A stretch of 64,000 bases of DNA from the NCBI RefSeq assembly GCF_005222485.1, contig NZ_CP029078.1:2756001-2820000 (forward strand). Reading direction: 5' to 3'. A program made the translations under genes and the position numbers. Below are positions 25,716 through 35,519 of the stretch, piece by piece. Origin of the DNA: Streptomyces griseoviridis (GTDB lineage: Bacteria; Actinomycetota; Actinomycetes; Streptomycetales; Streptomycetaceae). How positions within the stretch are numbered: position 1 is the first letter of the stretch; every line of letters begins with the position of its first letter. The notes beneath the pieces were generated by a model. That model made no database searches and was not told the DNA's origin. It worked only from the letters and a program-made list of their open reading frames with translations.

Positions 25716-26729
25716 ATGCGGTTGGGTGTCGCGCTCGGGTACTGGGGGCGGGGGCCGTCCGCCGGGGATGTCGGGCTGGCTCAGGAGGCCGAGCGGCTCG
25801 GGTATCACTCCGTGTGGACCGCCGAGTCGTGGGGCTCCGACGCCTTCACCCCGCTCACCTGGATCGCCGCCCACACCTCGACCATCCGACTGGGCACCGC
25901 CGTCGCGCAGATGGCGGCCCGCTCCCCCACCGCCACCGCCATGCACGCCCTCACCCTCGACCATCTCTCCGGTGGACGCGTCATGTTGGGGCTCGGGCTG
26001 TCGGGGCCGCAGGTGGTGGAGGGGTGGTACGGGCGGCCGTTCCCGTCGTCGCCGCTGACCGCGACCCGCGAGTACGTCGATGTCGTGCGGCAGGTGCTGC
26101 GCCGGGAGGAGCCGGTGCGGCTGGACGGGCGGTTCCATCCGCTCCCCTATCCGGGCGAGGACGGGACCGGGCTCGGGAAGCCGCTCAAGTCCATCACCCA
26201 TCCGGTGCGGAGCGATCTTCCCGTGCTTCTCGGCGCCGAGGGTCCCAAGAACGTCGCCCAGACGACGCGGATCGCCGACGGCTGGCTGCCGTTGTACTGG
26301 TCGCCCTCCCGGCCCGAGGTGTACGGCCCTGCGGTGACCGGCGGTCTCCCAGAGGGATTCGTCGTCGCGCCCATGGCCCGCGTCCAGGTCTGTGACGACG
26401 TGGCCGAGGGGCTGCTGCCCGTGAAGGCCATGCTCGGCTTCTACATCGGCGGCATGGGCCACACGACCCTCAACTTCCACACCGACCTGATGGGCCGGAT
26501 GGGATACGCGGAAGAGGCCCACCAGGTACGGGAGTTGTTCCTCGCGGGACGCCGGGAGGACGCCGTGCGTGCCGTGCCCGACTCCTTCGCCGACGAGATC
26601 TCGCTCGTCGGGCCGCGTCAACGCATCGCCGAACGGCTTGACTTGTGGCGCAAGGGTCCGGTGACCGACCTGCTGGCCCTGGCACCGGACCGTGCGACGC
26701 TGCGGGTGCTCGCGGAGCTGAACTCCTAG
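25716..26729 (+). CDS. LLM-class F420-dependent oxidoreductase, Rv3520c-like
   Basis: 337 aa, TIM-barrel luciferase-like enzyme. MRLGVALGYWGRGPS, HSVWTAESWGSDAFTPLTWIA, SARSPTA-type AARSPTATAMHALTLDHLSGGR, LGLGLSGPQVVEGWYG and PVLLGAEGPKNVAQT are the family blocks. They track closely with Mycobacterium tuberculosis Rv3520c as I recall it, an F420-type enzyme of the KstR (cholesterol) regulon whose reaction is not settled. ATG 25716 follows CAGGAGG. The operator at 25690 ties it to the other steroid-type genes here. Role in steroid catabolism is inferred. Confidence 0.88.
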   Translation: MRLGVALGYWGRGPSAGDVGLAQEAERLGYHSVWTAESWGSDAFTPLTWIAAHTSTIRLGTAVAQMAARSPTATAMHALTLDHLSGGRVMLGLGLSGPQVVEGWYGRPFPSSPLTATREYVDVVRQVLRREEPVRLDGRFHPLPYPGEDGTGLGKPLKSITHPVRSDLPVLLGAEGPKNVAQTTRIADGWLPLYWSPSRPEVYGPAVTGGLPEGFVVAPMARVQVCDDVAEGLLPVKAMLGFYIGGMGHTTLNFHTDLMGRMGYAEEAHQVRELFLAGRREDAVRAVPDSFADEISLVGPRQRIAERLDLWRKGPVTDLLALAPDRATLRVLAELNS

Positions 26730-26781
26730 ACAGCCGCCTGGACACCCAGGGCACTCAGCGCACTCAGGGCACTCAGGGCAC

Positions 26782-27333
26782 TCAAGAACCGCTCGTCAGC
26801 TGTGACGTCGACGGGACCTGGTCCTTGACCTCGGCGCCCGCGCCCTTCCCCGCGTCCTTCACCTTGTTGATGATGTCGTTGTAGTCGCCTGCCACCCCGT
26901 CGGGGTTGTCGCCCTTGCGGAGCTTGGACGGCAGGTCCTTGAGGGAGTCGATGCCCGCCGTGAGCGGGGCGAGCGCCTTGGAGAGGGTCGGGTCGCCCTC
27001 GGCGTTGCGGTGCGCGGCCTTGAGCCGGTTGTAGGCGAACCCGCCCGCGAGAGCGGCCTTCACCAGCGCGAGCTTCCTGCCGTGGGCGCCCTTCTTGAAC
27101 TTGCCGGCCTTCCAGGGCTTCACGATCCACTGGTAGGTCGCCCCCGCGGCCAGTCCCGCGTTCGCGACGAAGCGGGTCTTGGCGAGCTTCTGCCGGTCGA
27201 CGGAGTGGGTCGCGCTGGGCGTCGACGCCGCGGAGACGGCGTTGTCGCTGCCGGCTCCGCAGGCGGTGGCGCCCGCTATCAGGGCGCAGCAGAGGGTGAG
27301 CGCCACGAACAGGCGCCGTACGGGTATGGCCAC
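26782..27333 (-). CDS. Putative lipoprotein
   Basis: 183 aa. Signal peptide RRLFVALTLCCALIAGATAC with the lipobox ending at Cys25 (ATAC), predicting diacylglycerol anchoring outside the membrane. The mature part is helical and Lys/Ala-rich (QWIVKPWKAGKFKKGAHGRKLALVKAALAGGFAYNRLKAA). No known domain. It lies convergent to the LLM gene; a run of CACTCAGGG repeats separates them (26750-26780). Confidence 0.75.
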   Translation of the reverse strand: MAIPVRRLFVALTLCCALIAGATACGAGSDNAVSAASTPSATHSVDRQKLAKTRFVANAGLAAGATYQWIVKPWKAGKFKKGAHGRKLALVKAALAGGFAYNRLKAAHRNAEGDPTLSKALAPLTAGIDSLKDLPSKLRKGDNPDGVAGDYNDIINKVKDAGKGAGAEVKDQVPSTSQLTSGS

Positions 27334-27477
27334 GGGGTCCTCCGGGGGGACGTCGGGCGGATCTCCAGGCCACCGTCACCCGGGAGGCCGGGCTCCGCCA
27401 CCCGGGGGAATCTGTTCGAGTGACGGGCCCGTCAACCCCAAGGGTTTCAACGAGCGATCCGAGGCCATTCGAACACC

Positions 27478-27771
27478 ATGTCCTATCGAAATCGGAGCGG
27501 TTCCAACTCCGCGGGAACGGTCATCGCGGTCGTCGCGGACGTCATGGCCGTCATCATCGGACTGTGGATCCTGATGTATCTGCTGGACGCCAACCGCGCC
27601 AACGATCTGGTGCAGTTCGTCCACAATGTGGCCGCCTGGCTGGCAGGCTGGTCACGCGACCTGTTCACCTTCGACGAGGCGTGGGCGCGGGTGGTGGCGG
27701 GCTACGGCCTGGCGGCGGTGGTCTACCTGTTCATCGGCCACGCCATAGCCAACCGCATGCACCGCCACTAG
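27478..27771 (+). CDS. Small two-helix membrane protein
   Basis: 97 aa from ATG 27478. Two membrane helices (TVIAVVADVMAVIIGLWILMYLL and VVAGYGLAAVVYLFIGHAIA) are joined by an amphipathic segment with VQFVHNVAAWLAGWSRDLFTFDEAWA. Resembles short conserved membrane proteins found across Streptomyces with no assigned function. Its last 105 bp are duplicated downstream at 27931. Confidence 0.75.
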   Translation: MSYRNRSGSNSAGTVIAVVADVMAVIIGLWILMYLLDANRANDLVQFVHNVAAWLAGWSRDLFTFDEAWARVVAGYGLAAVVYLFIGHAIANRMHRH

Positions 27772-27930
27772 CTCACTCTCACCCCACGCCACCACCGGCG
27801 GACGGCCCCCCACACGTCGCCGGATCTCCGTACCGGCCCCACGACGGCGTTGCCCGGGGCGCGCGACCTGCCGTGCCACCGGCTGGTCACGTGACCCGGG
27901 GGTCTGGGGGCACCCCCCAGAAGACACAGC

Positions 27931-28035
27931 ACCTTCGACGAGGCGTGGGCGCGCGTGGTGGCGGGCTACGGCCTGGCAGTGGTGGTCTACCTGTTCATCG
28001 GCCACGCCATAGCCAACCGCATGCACCGCCACTGA
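27931..28035 (+). repeat. Partial duplication of the small membrane gene's 3' end
   Basis: 105 bp starting ACCTTCGACGAGGCGTGGGC match 27667-27771 with about four differences, including the stop region CGCATGCACCGCCACT. No start codon precedes it, so it is not a gene. The rest of the 27772-28130 gap contains a CCGCAGC-rich tract but no gene. Confidence 0.85.
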
Positions 28036-28130
28036 CCTCCACGGTGCACCAGCGCAGCACCGCAGCGCCGCTACGGACAACCAACCCCGTACCACCAGCG
28101 CAGCACCGCAGCACCGCCACTGGCTCACGC

Positions 28131-29201
28131 TCAGTCGCAGCAGTCCGGGTCCAGCCCCATAGGGAGGTGGGTTCCCTCGAAGATCGTGCAGGTTGCCTCG
28201 TGGCCGCCCAGGGCCGCTACCGCGAGGAGCAGGGAGCCCGCCGTCCAGGTGGTGAGTTCCTGGGGCCAGACGGCCTTGTCCTGGTAGACGTACCCCGTCC
28301 AGTACAGGCCGCTCTCCGCGTCCCGCAGGTGCTGGATGGACTGGAGGATCTCCAGTGCGCGGTCGGACTCGCCCAACGCCCAGAGCGTGAGGGCGAGTTC
28401 GGCTGATTCGCCGCCGGTGACCCACGGGTTGGGGATCACGCACCGTACCCCGAGGCCGGGGACGACGAAGCGGTCCCAGCCTTCCTCCAGGCGGGACTTG
28501 GCCTCCGTGCCGGTCAACGCGCCGCCGAGGACGGGGTAGTACCAGTCCATCGAGTAGCGGCCCTTGTCGAGGAACCGCTCGGGGTGGCGGCGGATCGCGT
28601 GTCGTAGCGCGCCGACCGCCAACTCCCAGTCCGGCTGCGCCTCTTCGCGTTGTTCGGCGATGGCGAGCGCGCACCGCAGCGCGTGGTGGACGGACGAGGA
28701 GCCGGTCAGCAGGGCGTCGGTGGTGGAGGTTCCGTCGTCCTCGCCCTTCCAGCCGATCTGGCCGCCGGGCTGCTGGAGGCGCAGCACGTACTCGACCGCC
28801 GCGTGGACGACCGGCCACATCCGGTCGAGGAACGTGTCGTCGCCGGTGGACAGGTAGTGGTGCCAGACGCCGACCGCCACGTACGCGACGAAGTTGGTCT
28901 CCCGGCCCCGGTCGGTGACGTCGGCGAAGTCGCCGTCGGCGTAGGCCGCGTACCAGGAGCCGTCGTCGTTCTGGTGCCGGGCGAGCCATTCGTAGGCCCG
29001 GGTGGCGGCCTCGTGTTCGCCCGCCGCGTCCAGCGCCATCGCGGCCTCGGTGTGGTCCCACGGGTCGAGGTGGTGGCCCCTGAACCACGGGATCGCGCCG
29101 TCCTCGCGCTGCACGGCGCGGATGCCGGCGACGGTGGCGAGGGCCTGCTCGGCGGTGAGGACCCCGGGCAGGACGAGGTGTTCTGTCCGGGGGGTGGTCA
29201 C
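28131..29201 (-). CDS. Terpenoid-cyclase-fold (prenyltransferase/squalene-cyclase-like) protein
   Basis: 356 aa from GTG 29201, which overlaps the methyltransferase stop (GTGA). Predicted alpha/alpha-barrel with repeated helix pairs and motifs such as AVQREDGAIPWFRG, WLARHQNDDGSWYAAY, LRLQQPGGQIGWKGED and YWTGYVYQDKAVWP. The QxxDGxW-like repeats recall QW motifs of squalene cyclases, but no DxDD or DCTAE catalytic motif is seen. WDHTEAAMAL suggests a glycan-type alpha6 barrel as an alternative. Third gene of a tightly overlapping operon with a methyltransferase and a GT4 glycosyltransferase. Confidence 0.75.
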   Translation of the reverse strand: MTTPRTEHLVLPGVLTAEQALATVAGIRAVQREDGAIPWFRGHHLDPWDHTEAAMALDAAGEHEAATRAYEWLARHQNDDGSWYAAYADGDFADVTDRGRETNFVAYVAVGVWHHYLSTGDDTFLDRMWPVVHAAVEYVLRLQQPGGQIGWKGEDDGTSTTDALLTGSSSVHHALRCALAIAEQREEAQPDWELAVGALRHAIRRHPERFLDKGRYSMDWYYPVLGGALTGTEAKSRLEEGWDRFVVPGLGVRCVIPNPWVTGGESAELALTLWALGESDRALEILQSIQHLRDAESGLYWTGYVYQDKAVWPQELTTWTAGSLLLAVAALGGHEATCTIFEGTHLPMGLDPDCCD

Positions 29202-29932
29202 GTGGCGTCCACCCGGGGCAGGTGCGGCTTGGTCGCGTACGCCACGAAGCTCTTGCCGATCAGCGGGTTGAGCGCCTGCTCGGCGACCCGGGTGGCGAGC
29301 GGTTTCTTCATGATGTCCCAGACGAGCAGCTTGTGGTACGCCCGCACCGGCAGCGCCTGGTCGTTGTCGACGCCGAACGCGCACTTCAGCCACCAGTACG
29401 GGGAGTGCAGTCCGTGCGCGTGGTGGGTGCCGTACGGGCGCAGCCCCGACTCCCGTATCAGCGCGAGGAGTTCGTCCGCCTTGTAGATGCGGATGTGGCC
29501 GCCCTCGACCTCGTGGTAGGCGTCGGAGAGGGTCCAGCAGACCTTCTCGGGACCGTACCGGGGGACGGTGATCGCGATCCGGCCGCCGGGCTTCAACACC
29601 CGTACCATTTCGGCGAGTACGCCCTTGTCGTCGGGGATGTGCTCCATCACCTCGGAGATGATGACGACGTCGAAGGACTCGTCGGGGAAGGGCAGGGCAA
29701 GGGCGTCGCCCTCCATGGCGGTGGCGGTCGCGCCCTCCGGTGCCTCGCCGGCCTCGGCCATCGCCGCGAACCACTTGGCGACCTCGCGGATCTCCTCGCC
29801 GTTCTGGTCCAGCGCGACGACCCGGGCGCCGCGCCGGTAGCACTCGAACGCGTGCCGGCCGGCGCCGCAGCCGAGGTCCAGGACGCGGTCGCCCGGGGCG
29901 AGCGGGAACCGGGAGAAGTCGACGGTCAGCAC
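29198..29932 (-). CDS. Class I SAM-dependent methyltransferase
   Basis: 244 aa from GTG 29932, inside the end of the glycosyltransferase. Motif I VLDLGCGAGRHAFEC, ALDQNGEEI at beta-2, EGDALALPFPDESFD, and VLAEMVRVLKPGGRIAITVP. The C-terminal 100 residues (HSPYWWLKCAFGVDN... HKLLVWDIMKKP) are an extra domain typical of methyltransferases acting on large or lipid-linked substrates. Encoded between a GT4 enzyme and a terpenoid-cyclase-fold protein, so probably modifies the same glycolipid or glycan; inferred. Confidence 0.85.
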   Translation of the reverse strand: MLTVDFSRFPLAPGDRVLDLGCGAGRHAFECYRRGARVVALDQNGEEIREVAKWFAAMAEAGEAPEGATATAMEGDALALPFPDESFDVVIISEVMEHIPDDKGVLAEMVRVLKPGGRIAITVPRYGPEKVCWTLSDAYHEVEGGHIRIYKADELLALIRESGLRPYGTHHAHGLHSPYWWLKCAFGVDNDQALPVRAYHKLLVWDIMKKPLATRVAEQALNPLIGKSFVAYATKPHLPRVDAT

Positions 29933-31335
29933 GTGGCCCTGCTTTCGGGGTTGGGTTCAACGTCGGCTTCGGCGCGGTCCGTTGCCGTGGGCGGCGGGGT
30001 CGGTGCGGGCGCGGGGCGGGTCGGGCGGCCCGCGCCTGCGGCGGCGATGGCCTCGCGGTAGCGGGCGGCCGTGCCCTCGGCCGCGCGGGCCCAGGTGAAG
30101 CGGGCTAGTACGCGTTGCCGTCCCGCCGTGCCGAGCCGGGCGCGCAGCGCCGGGTCGCCCAGCAGTCTGCCGAGCCCGGCGGCGAGGGCCTGGGCGTCGC
30201 CGGGGGGCACCGCGAGGCAGGTCTCGCCGTCCGGTCCCGCGACCTCGGGGATGGCGCCGCCCGTGGTGGCGACGAGGGGCGTGCCGGTGGCCATGGCCTC
30301 GGCGGCCGGCAGCGAGAAGCCCTCGTAGAGCGAGGGCACGCAGGCGGCCTCGGCGGAGCGGATCAGGTCGACGAGTTCGGCGTCGGAGATGCCCTTGACG
30401 AACTCGACGGCGTCGCCGAGGCCGTAGCGCTCGACGGCCTGGGCGACGGGTCCCTCGGTGGGCCGTCTGCCGACGACGACGAGGTGGGCGGCGGGGTGTT
30501 CGGCGCGGACCTTGGCGAGCGCCTCGACGAGGTGGACGAGGCCCTTGAGGGGCACGTCGGCGCTTGACGTGGTGACGATCCGGCCCGGGACCACGGGTAC
30601 CGAAGGGTCGGGGGAGAAGAGGTCGGTGTCGGCGCCGATGTGGACGACGTGGATGCGGTCGTCGCGGACCCCGAGGTGGTCGATGATCTCTTGCCGGGAG
30701 GTGCCGGAGACGGTGAGCAGGGACGGCAGTCTGCGGGCGACCCGCTTCTGCATCCGGGTGAAGCCGTACCAGCGGCGTTTGGAGAGCCGCTCGCGCCAGC
30801 CGTCGGCGGCGTCCAGCTCCAACTGCCGGTCGACGGTGATGGGGTGGTGGATGGTGGTGACGAGCGGGGCGCCGACGTCGCCCAACAGCCCGTATCCGAG
30901 CGTCTGGTTGTCGTGGACGACGTCGAACTCGCCGCGCCTGGAGCGCAGGAGGCGTCCGGCGCGCAGGGAGAAGGTGAGCGGCTCGGGGAAGCCGCCGGTC
31001 CACATGGTGGCGACTTCGAGGGCGTCGATCCAGTCCCGGTACTCGTCGCGTCGCGGGGTGCGGAACGGGTCGGAGGAGCGGTAGAGGTCGAGGCTGGGCA
31101 GCTCGGTGAGGGTGAGGCCGGGCAGTCCTTCGTCGAGGACCGGGTAGGGCTGGGAGCCGATCACCTCGACGTGGTGGCCGAGCCGGGCCAGTTCGCGGGA
31201 GAGGTGCCGGGTGTAGACGCCCTGGCCGCCGCAGAACGGGTTTCCCTTATAGGTGAGGAGCGCGATGCGGAGCGGTCGCTCGCCGTCGGCTGCGCGGTCG
31301 TCGTGCGACCCCGGCTGACTGGCCTCAGCGGTCAC
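29926..31335 (-). CDS. GT4-family glycosyltransferase
   Basis: 469 aa. N-terminal Rossmann: ALLTYKGNPFCGGQGVYTRHLSRELARLGHHVEV. The C-terminal donor-binding half carries VTTSSADVPLKGLVHLVEAL, the E-x7-E motif PSLYEGFSLPAAEAMATGTPLVAT and the GGAIPEV loop. Retaining GT-B enzyme using a sugar nucleotide. The C-terminal tail is Pro/Thr-rich. First gene of the three-gene operon. It is divergent from the KstR-like regulator, and a KstR-type site sits in the shared promoter region. Acceptor unknown. Confidence 0.88.
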   Translation of the reverse strand: MTAEASQPGSHDDRAADGERPLRIALLTYKGNPFCGGQGVYTRHLSRELARLGHHVEVIGSQPYPVLDEGLPGLTLTELPSLDLYRSSDPFRTPRRDEYRDWIDALEVATMWTGGFPEPLTFSLRAGRLLRSRRGEFDVVHDNQTLGYGLLGDVGAPLVTTIHHPITVDRQLELDAADGWRERLSKRRWYGFTRMQKRVARRLPSLLTVSGTSRQEIIDHLGVRDDRIHVVHIGADTDLFSPDPSVPVVPGRIVTTSSADVPLKGLVHLVEALAKVRAEHPAAHLVVVGRRPTEGPVAQAVERYGLGDAVEFVKGISDAELVDLIRSAEAACVPSLYEGFSLPAAEAMATGTPLVATTGGAIPEVAGPDGETCLAVPPGDAQALAAGLGRLLGDPALRARLGTAGRQRVLARFTWARAAEGTAARYREAIAAAGAGRPTRPAPAPTPPPTATDRAEADVEPNPESRATC

Positions 31336-31389
31336 TCTGGGCCCCCTTCTGGCTGCACTGTCCCGCGAGATTACGCCGGGACGCTAATC

Positions 31390-31403
31390 TAGAACAAGTT
31401 TCA
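31390..31403. promoter_or_regulatory. KstR-type operator between the GT4 operon and the kstR-like gene
   Basis: TAGAACAAGTTTCA matches TnnAACnnGTTnnA at all fixed positions. It lies 55 bp from the glycosyltransferase start and 157 bp from the regulator start. It predicts autoregulation and control of the divergent operon. KstR autoregulates in mycobacteria. Confidence 0.75.
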
Positions 31404-31559
31404 GACTTGATCGTCCAGCTTGATCGTCCAGGAGATTCCGAATCTACCGGCAGGTAGCGGTGGAGTGAGCAGTGGATCAGGTGATTCACGCCACCACGGC
31501 GGCCCTGCCATGATCGGCCCGAACACTCCGACCTCACCGACTGTCACGGAACGGTGCCC

Positions 31560-32204
31560 ATGCCTGCGCAAGCCAAGCCGGCCAAGGTGGAAGCCAGTAC
31601 CGCGCGGCCCGCCTCGCCGCCGCTCACCGAGCGTCAGGAGGCGCGTCGGCGCCGGATCCTGCACGCGAGCGCGCAGTTGGCCAGCCGGGGCGGTTTCGAC
31701 GCGGTCCAGATGCGGGAGGTCGCGGAGTCCTCGCAGGTCGCCCTCGGCACCCTGTACCGCTACTTCCCGTCCAAGGTGCATCTGCTGGTCGCCACCATGC
31801 AGGACCAGTTGGAGCACATGCACGGCACGCTGCGCAAGAAGCCGCCGGCCGGTGAGACGGCGGCGGAGCGGGTGGCGGAGACCCTGATGCGGGCGTTCCG
31901 CGCGCTCCAGCGCGAGCCGCACCTGGCCGACGCGATGGTCCGCGCGCTGACGTTCGCGGACCGCAGCGTCTCCCCCGAGGTGGACCAGGTCTCCCGGCAG
32001 ACGACGTTGATCATCCTGGACGCGATGGGCCGGGCCGACCCGGGTCCGCGGCAGCTCTCGGCGGTCCGCGTCATCGAGCACACCTGGCACTCGGCCCTCA
32101 TCACCTGGCTGTCGGGCCGCGCCTCCATCGCCCAGGTGAAGATCGACATCGAGACGGTCTGCCGCCTCATCGACCTGACCGAGGCGGAGGGTCAGGACCT
32201 CTAG
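31560..32204 (+). CDS. kstR: TetR-family regulator, KstR-like (steroid catabolism repressor)
   Basis: 214 aa from ATG 31560 (GTG 31554 possible). HTH at about 43-72: GGFDAVQMREVAESSQVALG then TLYRYFPSKVHLLVA, nearly the same as in mycobacterial KstR. Ligand domain features also agree (FADRSVSPEVDQVSRQ; ITWLSGRASI). KstR represses cholesterol catabolic genes and is released by steroid-CoA intermediates. Upstream is a perfect consensus site at 31390. Similar sites stand before a hydratase, the CYP125/FadA5 pair and near the ALDH/metallo-beta-lactamase genes, so this regulator probably controls them all. Ligand and targets are inferred. Confidence 0.9.
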   Translation: MPAQAKPAKVEASTARPASPPLTERQEARRRRILHASAQLASRGGFDAVQMREVAESSQVALGTLYRYFPSKVHLLVATMQDQLEHMHGTLRKKPPAGETAAERVAETLMRAFRALQREPHLADAMVRALTFADRSVSPEVDQVSRQTTLIILDAMGRADPGPRQLSAVRVIEHTWHSALITWLSGRASIAQVKIDIETVCRLIDLTEAEGQDL

Positions 32205-32209
32205 GGCAG

Positions 32210-32448
32210 TCACTCCTCCGGTGGGAACACCGGCTCCCCGCTGCCCAGTACGGTCAGGGTGATCGCCTCCACCGGGCAGCTCTCGGCCGCCGCGAGCACC
32301 TGTTCACCGGCGTCGGTCTCGGCGTGGACCGGGTGCGACTGGCGTCCGGTGTCGAGGCGGAAGCCGGCCGGCGCGTGGTGCACGCACTGGGCGGACCCGA
32401 TGCAGACGCCGCGGTCGACCTCGACCCGCCAGCGGTCCCCCATGGCCG

Positions 32449-32452
<4 letters not shown>
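32210..32452 (-). CDS. Ferredoxin, 3Fe-4S type
   Basis: 80 aa from ATG 32452, overlapping the aldehyde dehydrogenase stop by four bases (ATGA). Three cluster Cys: CIGSAQC (Cys17, Cys23) and SCPVEA (Cys60). This is the pattern of single-cluster ferredoxins that feed electrons to cytochromes P450. A CYP125-like P450 in the same putative regulon (42726) is the natural partner. A ferredoxin gene also belongs to the mycobacterial KstR regulon. Partner assignment is inferred. Confidence 0.88.
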
Positions 32453-33906
<1,454 letters not shown>

Positions 33907-33940
33907 GCCCGACCGCCTCCCCGGATGCGCTGCGAACTTA

Positions 33941-33955
33941 CTGACGATCCATCAG
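33941..33955. promoter_or_regulatory. Palindrome CTGACG-N3-CATCAG (shared motif, copy 4)
   Basis: CTGACGATCCATCAG lies 35 bp upstream of the aldehyde dehydrogenase start, within the expected promoter. One mismatch between the arms. Confidence 0.6.
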
Positions 33956-34047
33956 ATACGCGACTAGGTGAACTGATACCAGGTCTCCTGCGAGGAGTCC
34001 ACGGAGCGGCACGGGCGAACGGATCGAAAGGTGACTCGGGCTCCCAT

Positions 34048-34061
34048 CGAAACGCGTTCTA
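34048..34061. promoter_or_regulatory. KstR-type operator before the metallo-beta-lactamase-fold gene
   Basis: CGAAACGCGTTCTA differs from TnnAACnnGTTnnA only at the first base. It is 37 bp upstream of the start at 34098 and 142 bp from the divergent aldehyde dehydrogenase, so it could serve either promoter. Confidence 0.6.
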
Positions 34062-34097
34062 GTTATAGTGGCCGGGAGTCGGCGAAACGGGGGGCCC

Positions 34098-35126
34098 ATG
34101 ACACGGGTGCACGATCACGGCGGCGGTGTGCGGTCCCTGCGGGTGCCGATCCCCGACAACCCCCTCGGCCACACCCTCGTCTACGTCGTCGACACCGACC
34201 GGGGCCCGGTCCTGGTGGACACCGGCTGGGACGACCCCGCCTCCTGGGACGCCCTGACCGCGGGGCTCACCGCCTGCGGCACCTCCGTCGCCGACCTGCA
34301 CGGGGTGGTCGTCACCCACCACCACCCCGACCACCACGGGCTCTGCGGGCGGGTGCGGGAGGCGTCGGGCGCCTGGATCGCGATGCACGAGGCCGACACG
34401 GCGATCGTCCGCCGCACCCGGCGGACCCGGCCCGACCGCTGGTTCACCTACATGACGGCGAAGCTCACCGCGGCCGGCGCCCCCGCCGACCATGTCGCGC
34501 CGCTGGGCGCGGTGGGCCCCCGCACCCGGCTGCCCGGCCTCTCCCCCGCGCTGCCCGACCGCGAGATCGTCCCCGGCGAACTCCTCCCGCTGCCGGGCCG
34601 CAGGCTGCGCGCGATCTGGACGCCGGGACACACCCCCGGCCATGTCTGCCTGCACCTGGAGGAGGAGCACCCGGCGCGGCTGCCGGGAAACGGCCGCCTG
34701 TTCTCCGGCGACCACCTGCTCCCCGGGATCACCCCGCACATCGGCCTGTACGAGGATCCCGAGGACGCCACCGTCACCGACCCGCTCGGCGACTACCTCG
34801 ACTCCCTCGAACGGATCGGCCGCCTCGCGCCCGCCGAGGTGCTCCCCGCCCACCAGCACGTCTTCGCCGACGCGCCCGCCCGGGTACGGGAGTTGCTGGC
34901 CCACCACGAGGAGCGGCTCGCCGGGCTGCACGCCCTCCTCGCCGAACCGCTCACCCCCTGGCAGCTCGCCGTCCGCATGGAGTGGAACCGCCCCTGGGAG
35001 CGCATCCCGCACGGGTCGCGCACCATCGCGGTCTCGGAGGCCGAGGCCCATCTGCGCCGCCTGGTGAAACAGGGCAGGGCGGAGCCGGTGCCGGGATCGG
35101 ACCCGACGGCGTACCGCGCCGTGTGA
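34098..35126 (+). CDS. Metallo-beta-lactamase-fold hydrolase with C-terminal winged-helix-like domain
   Basis: 342 aa from ATG 34098. Zinc motif HxHxDH is seen as THHHPDHH (His74, His76, Asp78, His79); later ligands are in WTPGHTPGH and LFSGDHLLPGI. The last 90 residues (VRELLAHHEERLAGLHALL... EAEAHLRRLVKQGRAE) match the helical LACTB2-type domain. Likely a thioesterase or other hydrolase acting on acyl or phosphate esters. KstR-type site upstream suggests a part in steroid or acyl-CoA turnover; inferred. Confidence 0.88.
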   Translation: MTRVHDHGGGVRSLRVPIPDNPLGHTLVYVVDTDRGPVLVDTGWDDPASWDALTAGLTACGTSVADLHGVVVTHHHPDHHGLCGRVREASGAWIAMHEADTAIVRRTRRTRPDRWFTYMTAKLTAAGAPADHVAPLGAVGPRTRLPGLSPALPDREIVPGELLPLPGRRLRAIWTPGHTPGHVCLHLEEEHPARLPGNGRLFSGDHLLPGITPHIGLYEDPEDATVTDPLGDYLDSLERIGRLAPAEVLPAHQHVFADAPARVRELLAHHEERLAGLHALLAEPLTPWQLAVRMEWNRPWERIPHGSRTIAVSEAEAHLRRLVKQGRAEPVPGSDPTAYRAV

Positions 35127-35199
35127 GCCCGTCCCGGGCGAGGGGGCCGGTGCCCCTTGCCCCGCCGGGCCGTCCGGCCGCTCGCACAGGCGGCTCTCA

Positions 35200-35519
35200 G
35201 GCCCGCCGATACCTGCCGGTAGAGTGACCGGGTCGCCATCACGCCCGTACCAGCGGAACCCGGGGTAATTCCGACGCGGCAGCGCGCCGGTGGACCGGAC
35301 GGCCGGACGGCCGGACGCCTGACCGACGACGGACACCGCCCGGGACCACGGCCGCGCCGACCCCGCCGGGTGACACCGGCGCCGGCCGGTGCGCGTGATC
35401 GGCTCAGGTGTGTCGGCAAGCCCGTCGGCGCACGGCACCGTAGAGGTTCACGGAGCCGAGTCGCCCGGGGTCGTCCCGTGCCGCGCCCGGCTCCCCGCAG
35501 CGAGAGGCACCCGCCGATC
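35200..35519 (+). promoter_or_regulatory. Structured leader of the ECF-transporter operon (possible cobalamin-responsive element)
   Basis: No gene between 35127 and 35519. A TAGAGT box at 35220-35225 could start a 290-base leader. It contains GGAACCCGGGGTAATTCCG (35275 region), loosely like the GGAA-CCGGTG-AAUCCG part of cobalamin riboswitches, followed by CGCAGC-type and GACACCGG-type segments, but the terminal AGxCAGGAxACCTGCC box is not found in order. A second -10-like TAGAGG lies at 35441. The operon's content suggests B12 uptake. The riboswitch itself is unproven. Confidence 0.3.

Noticed and set aside
31315..31328. Another shared palindrome (CTGAC...TCAG) at the GT4 start
   Set aside because: Only the outer four bases pair and the spacing differs from the five accepted sites; it lies inside the coding region.
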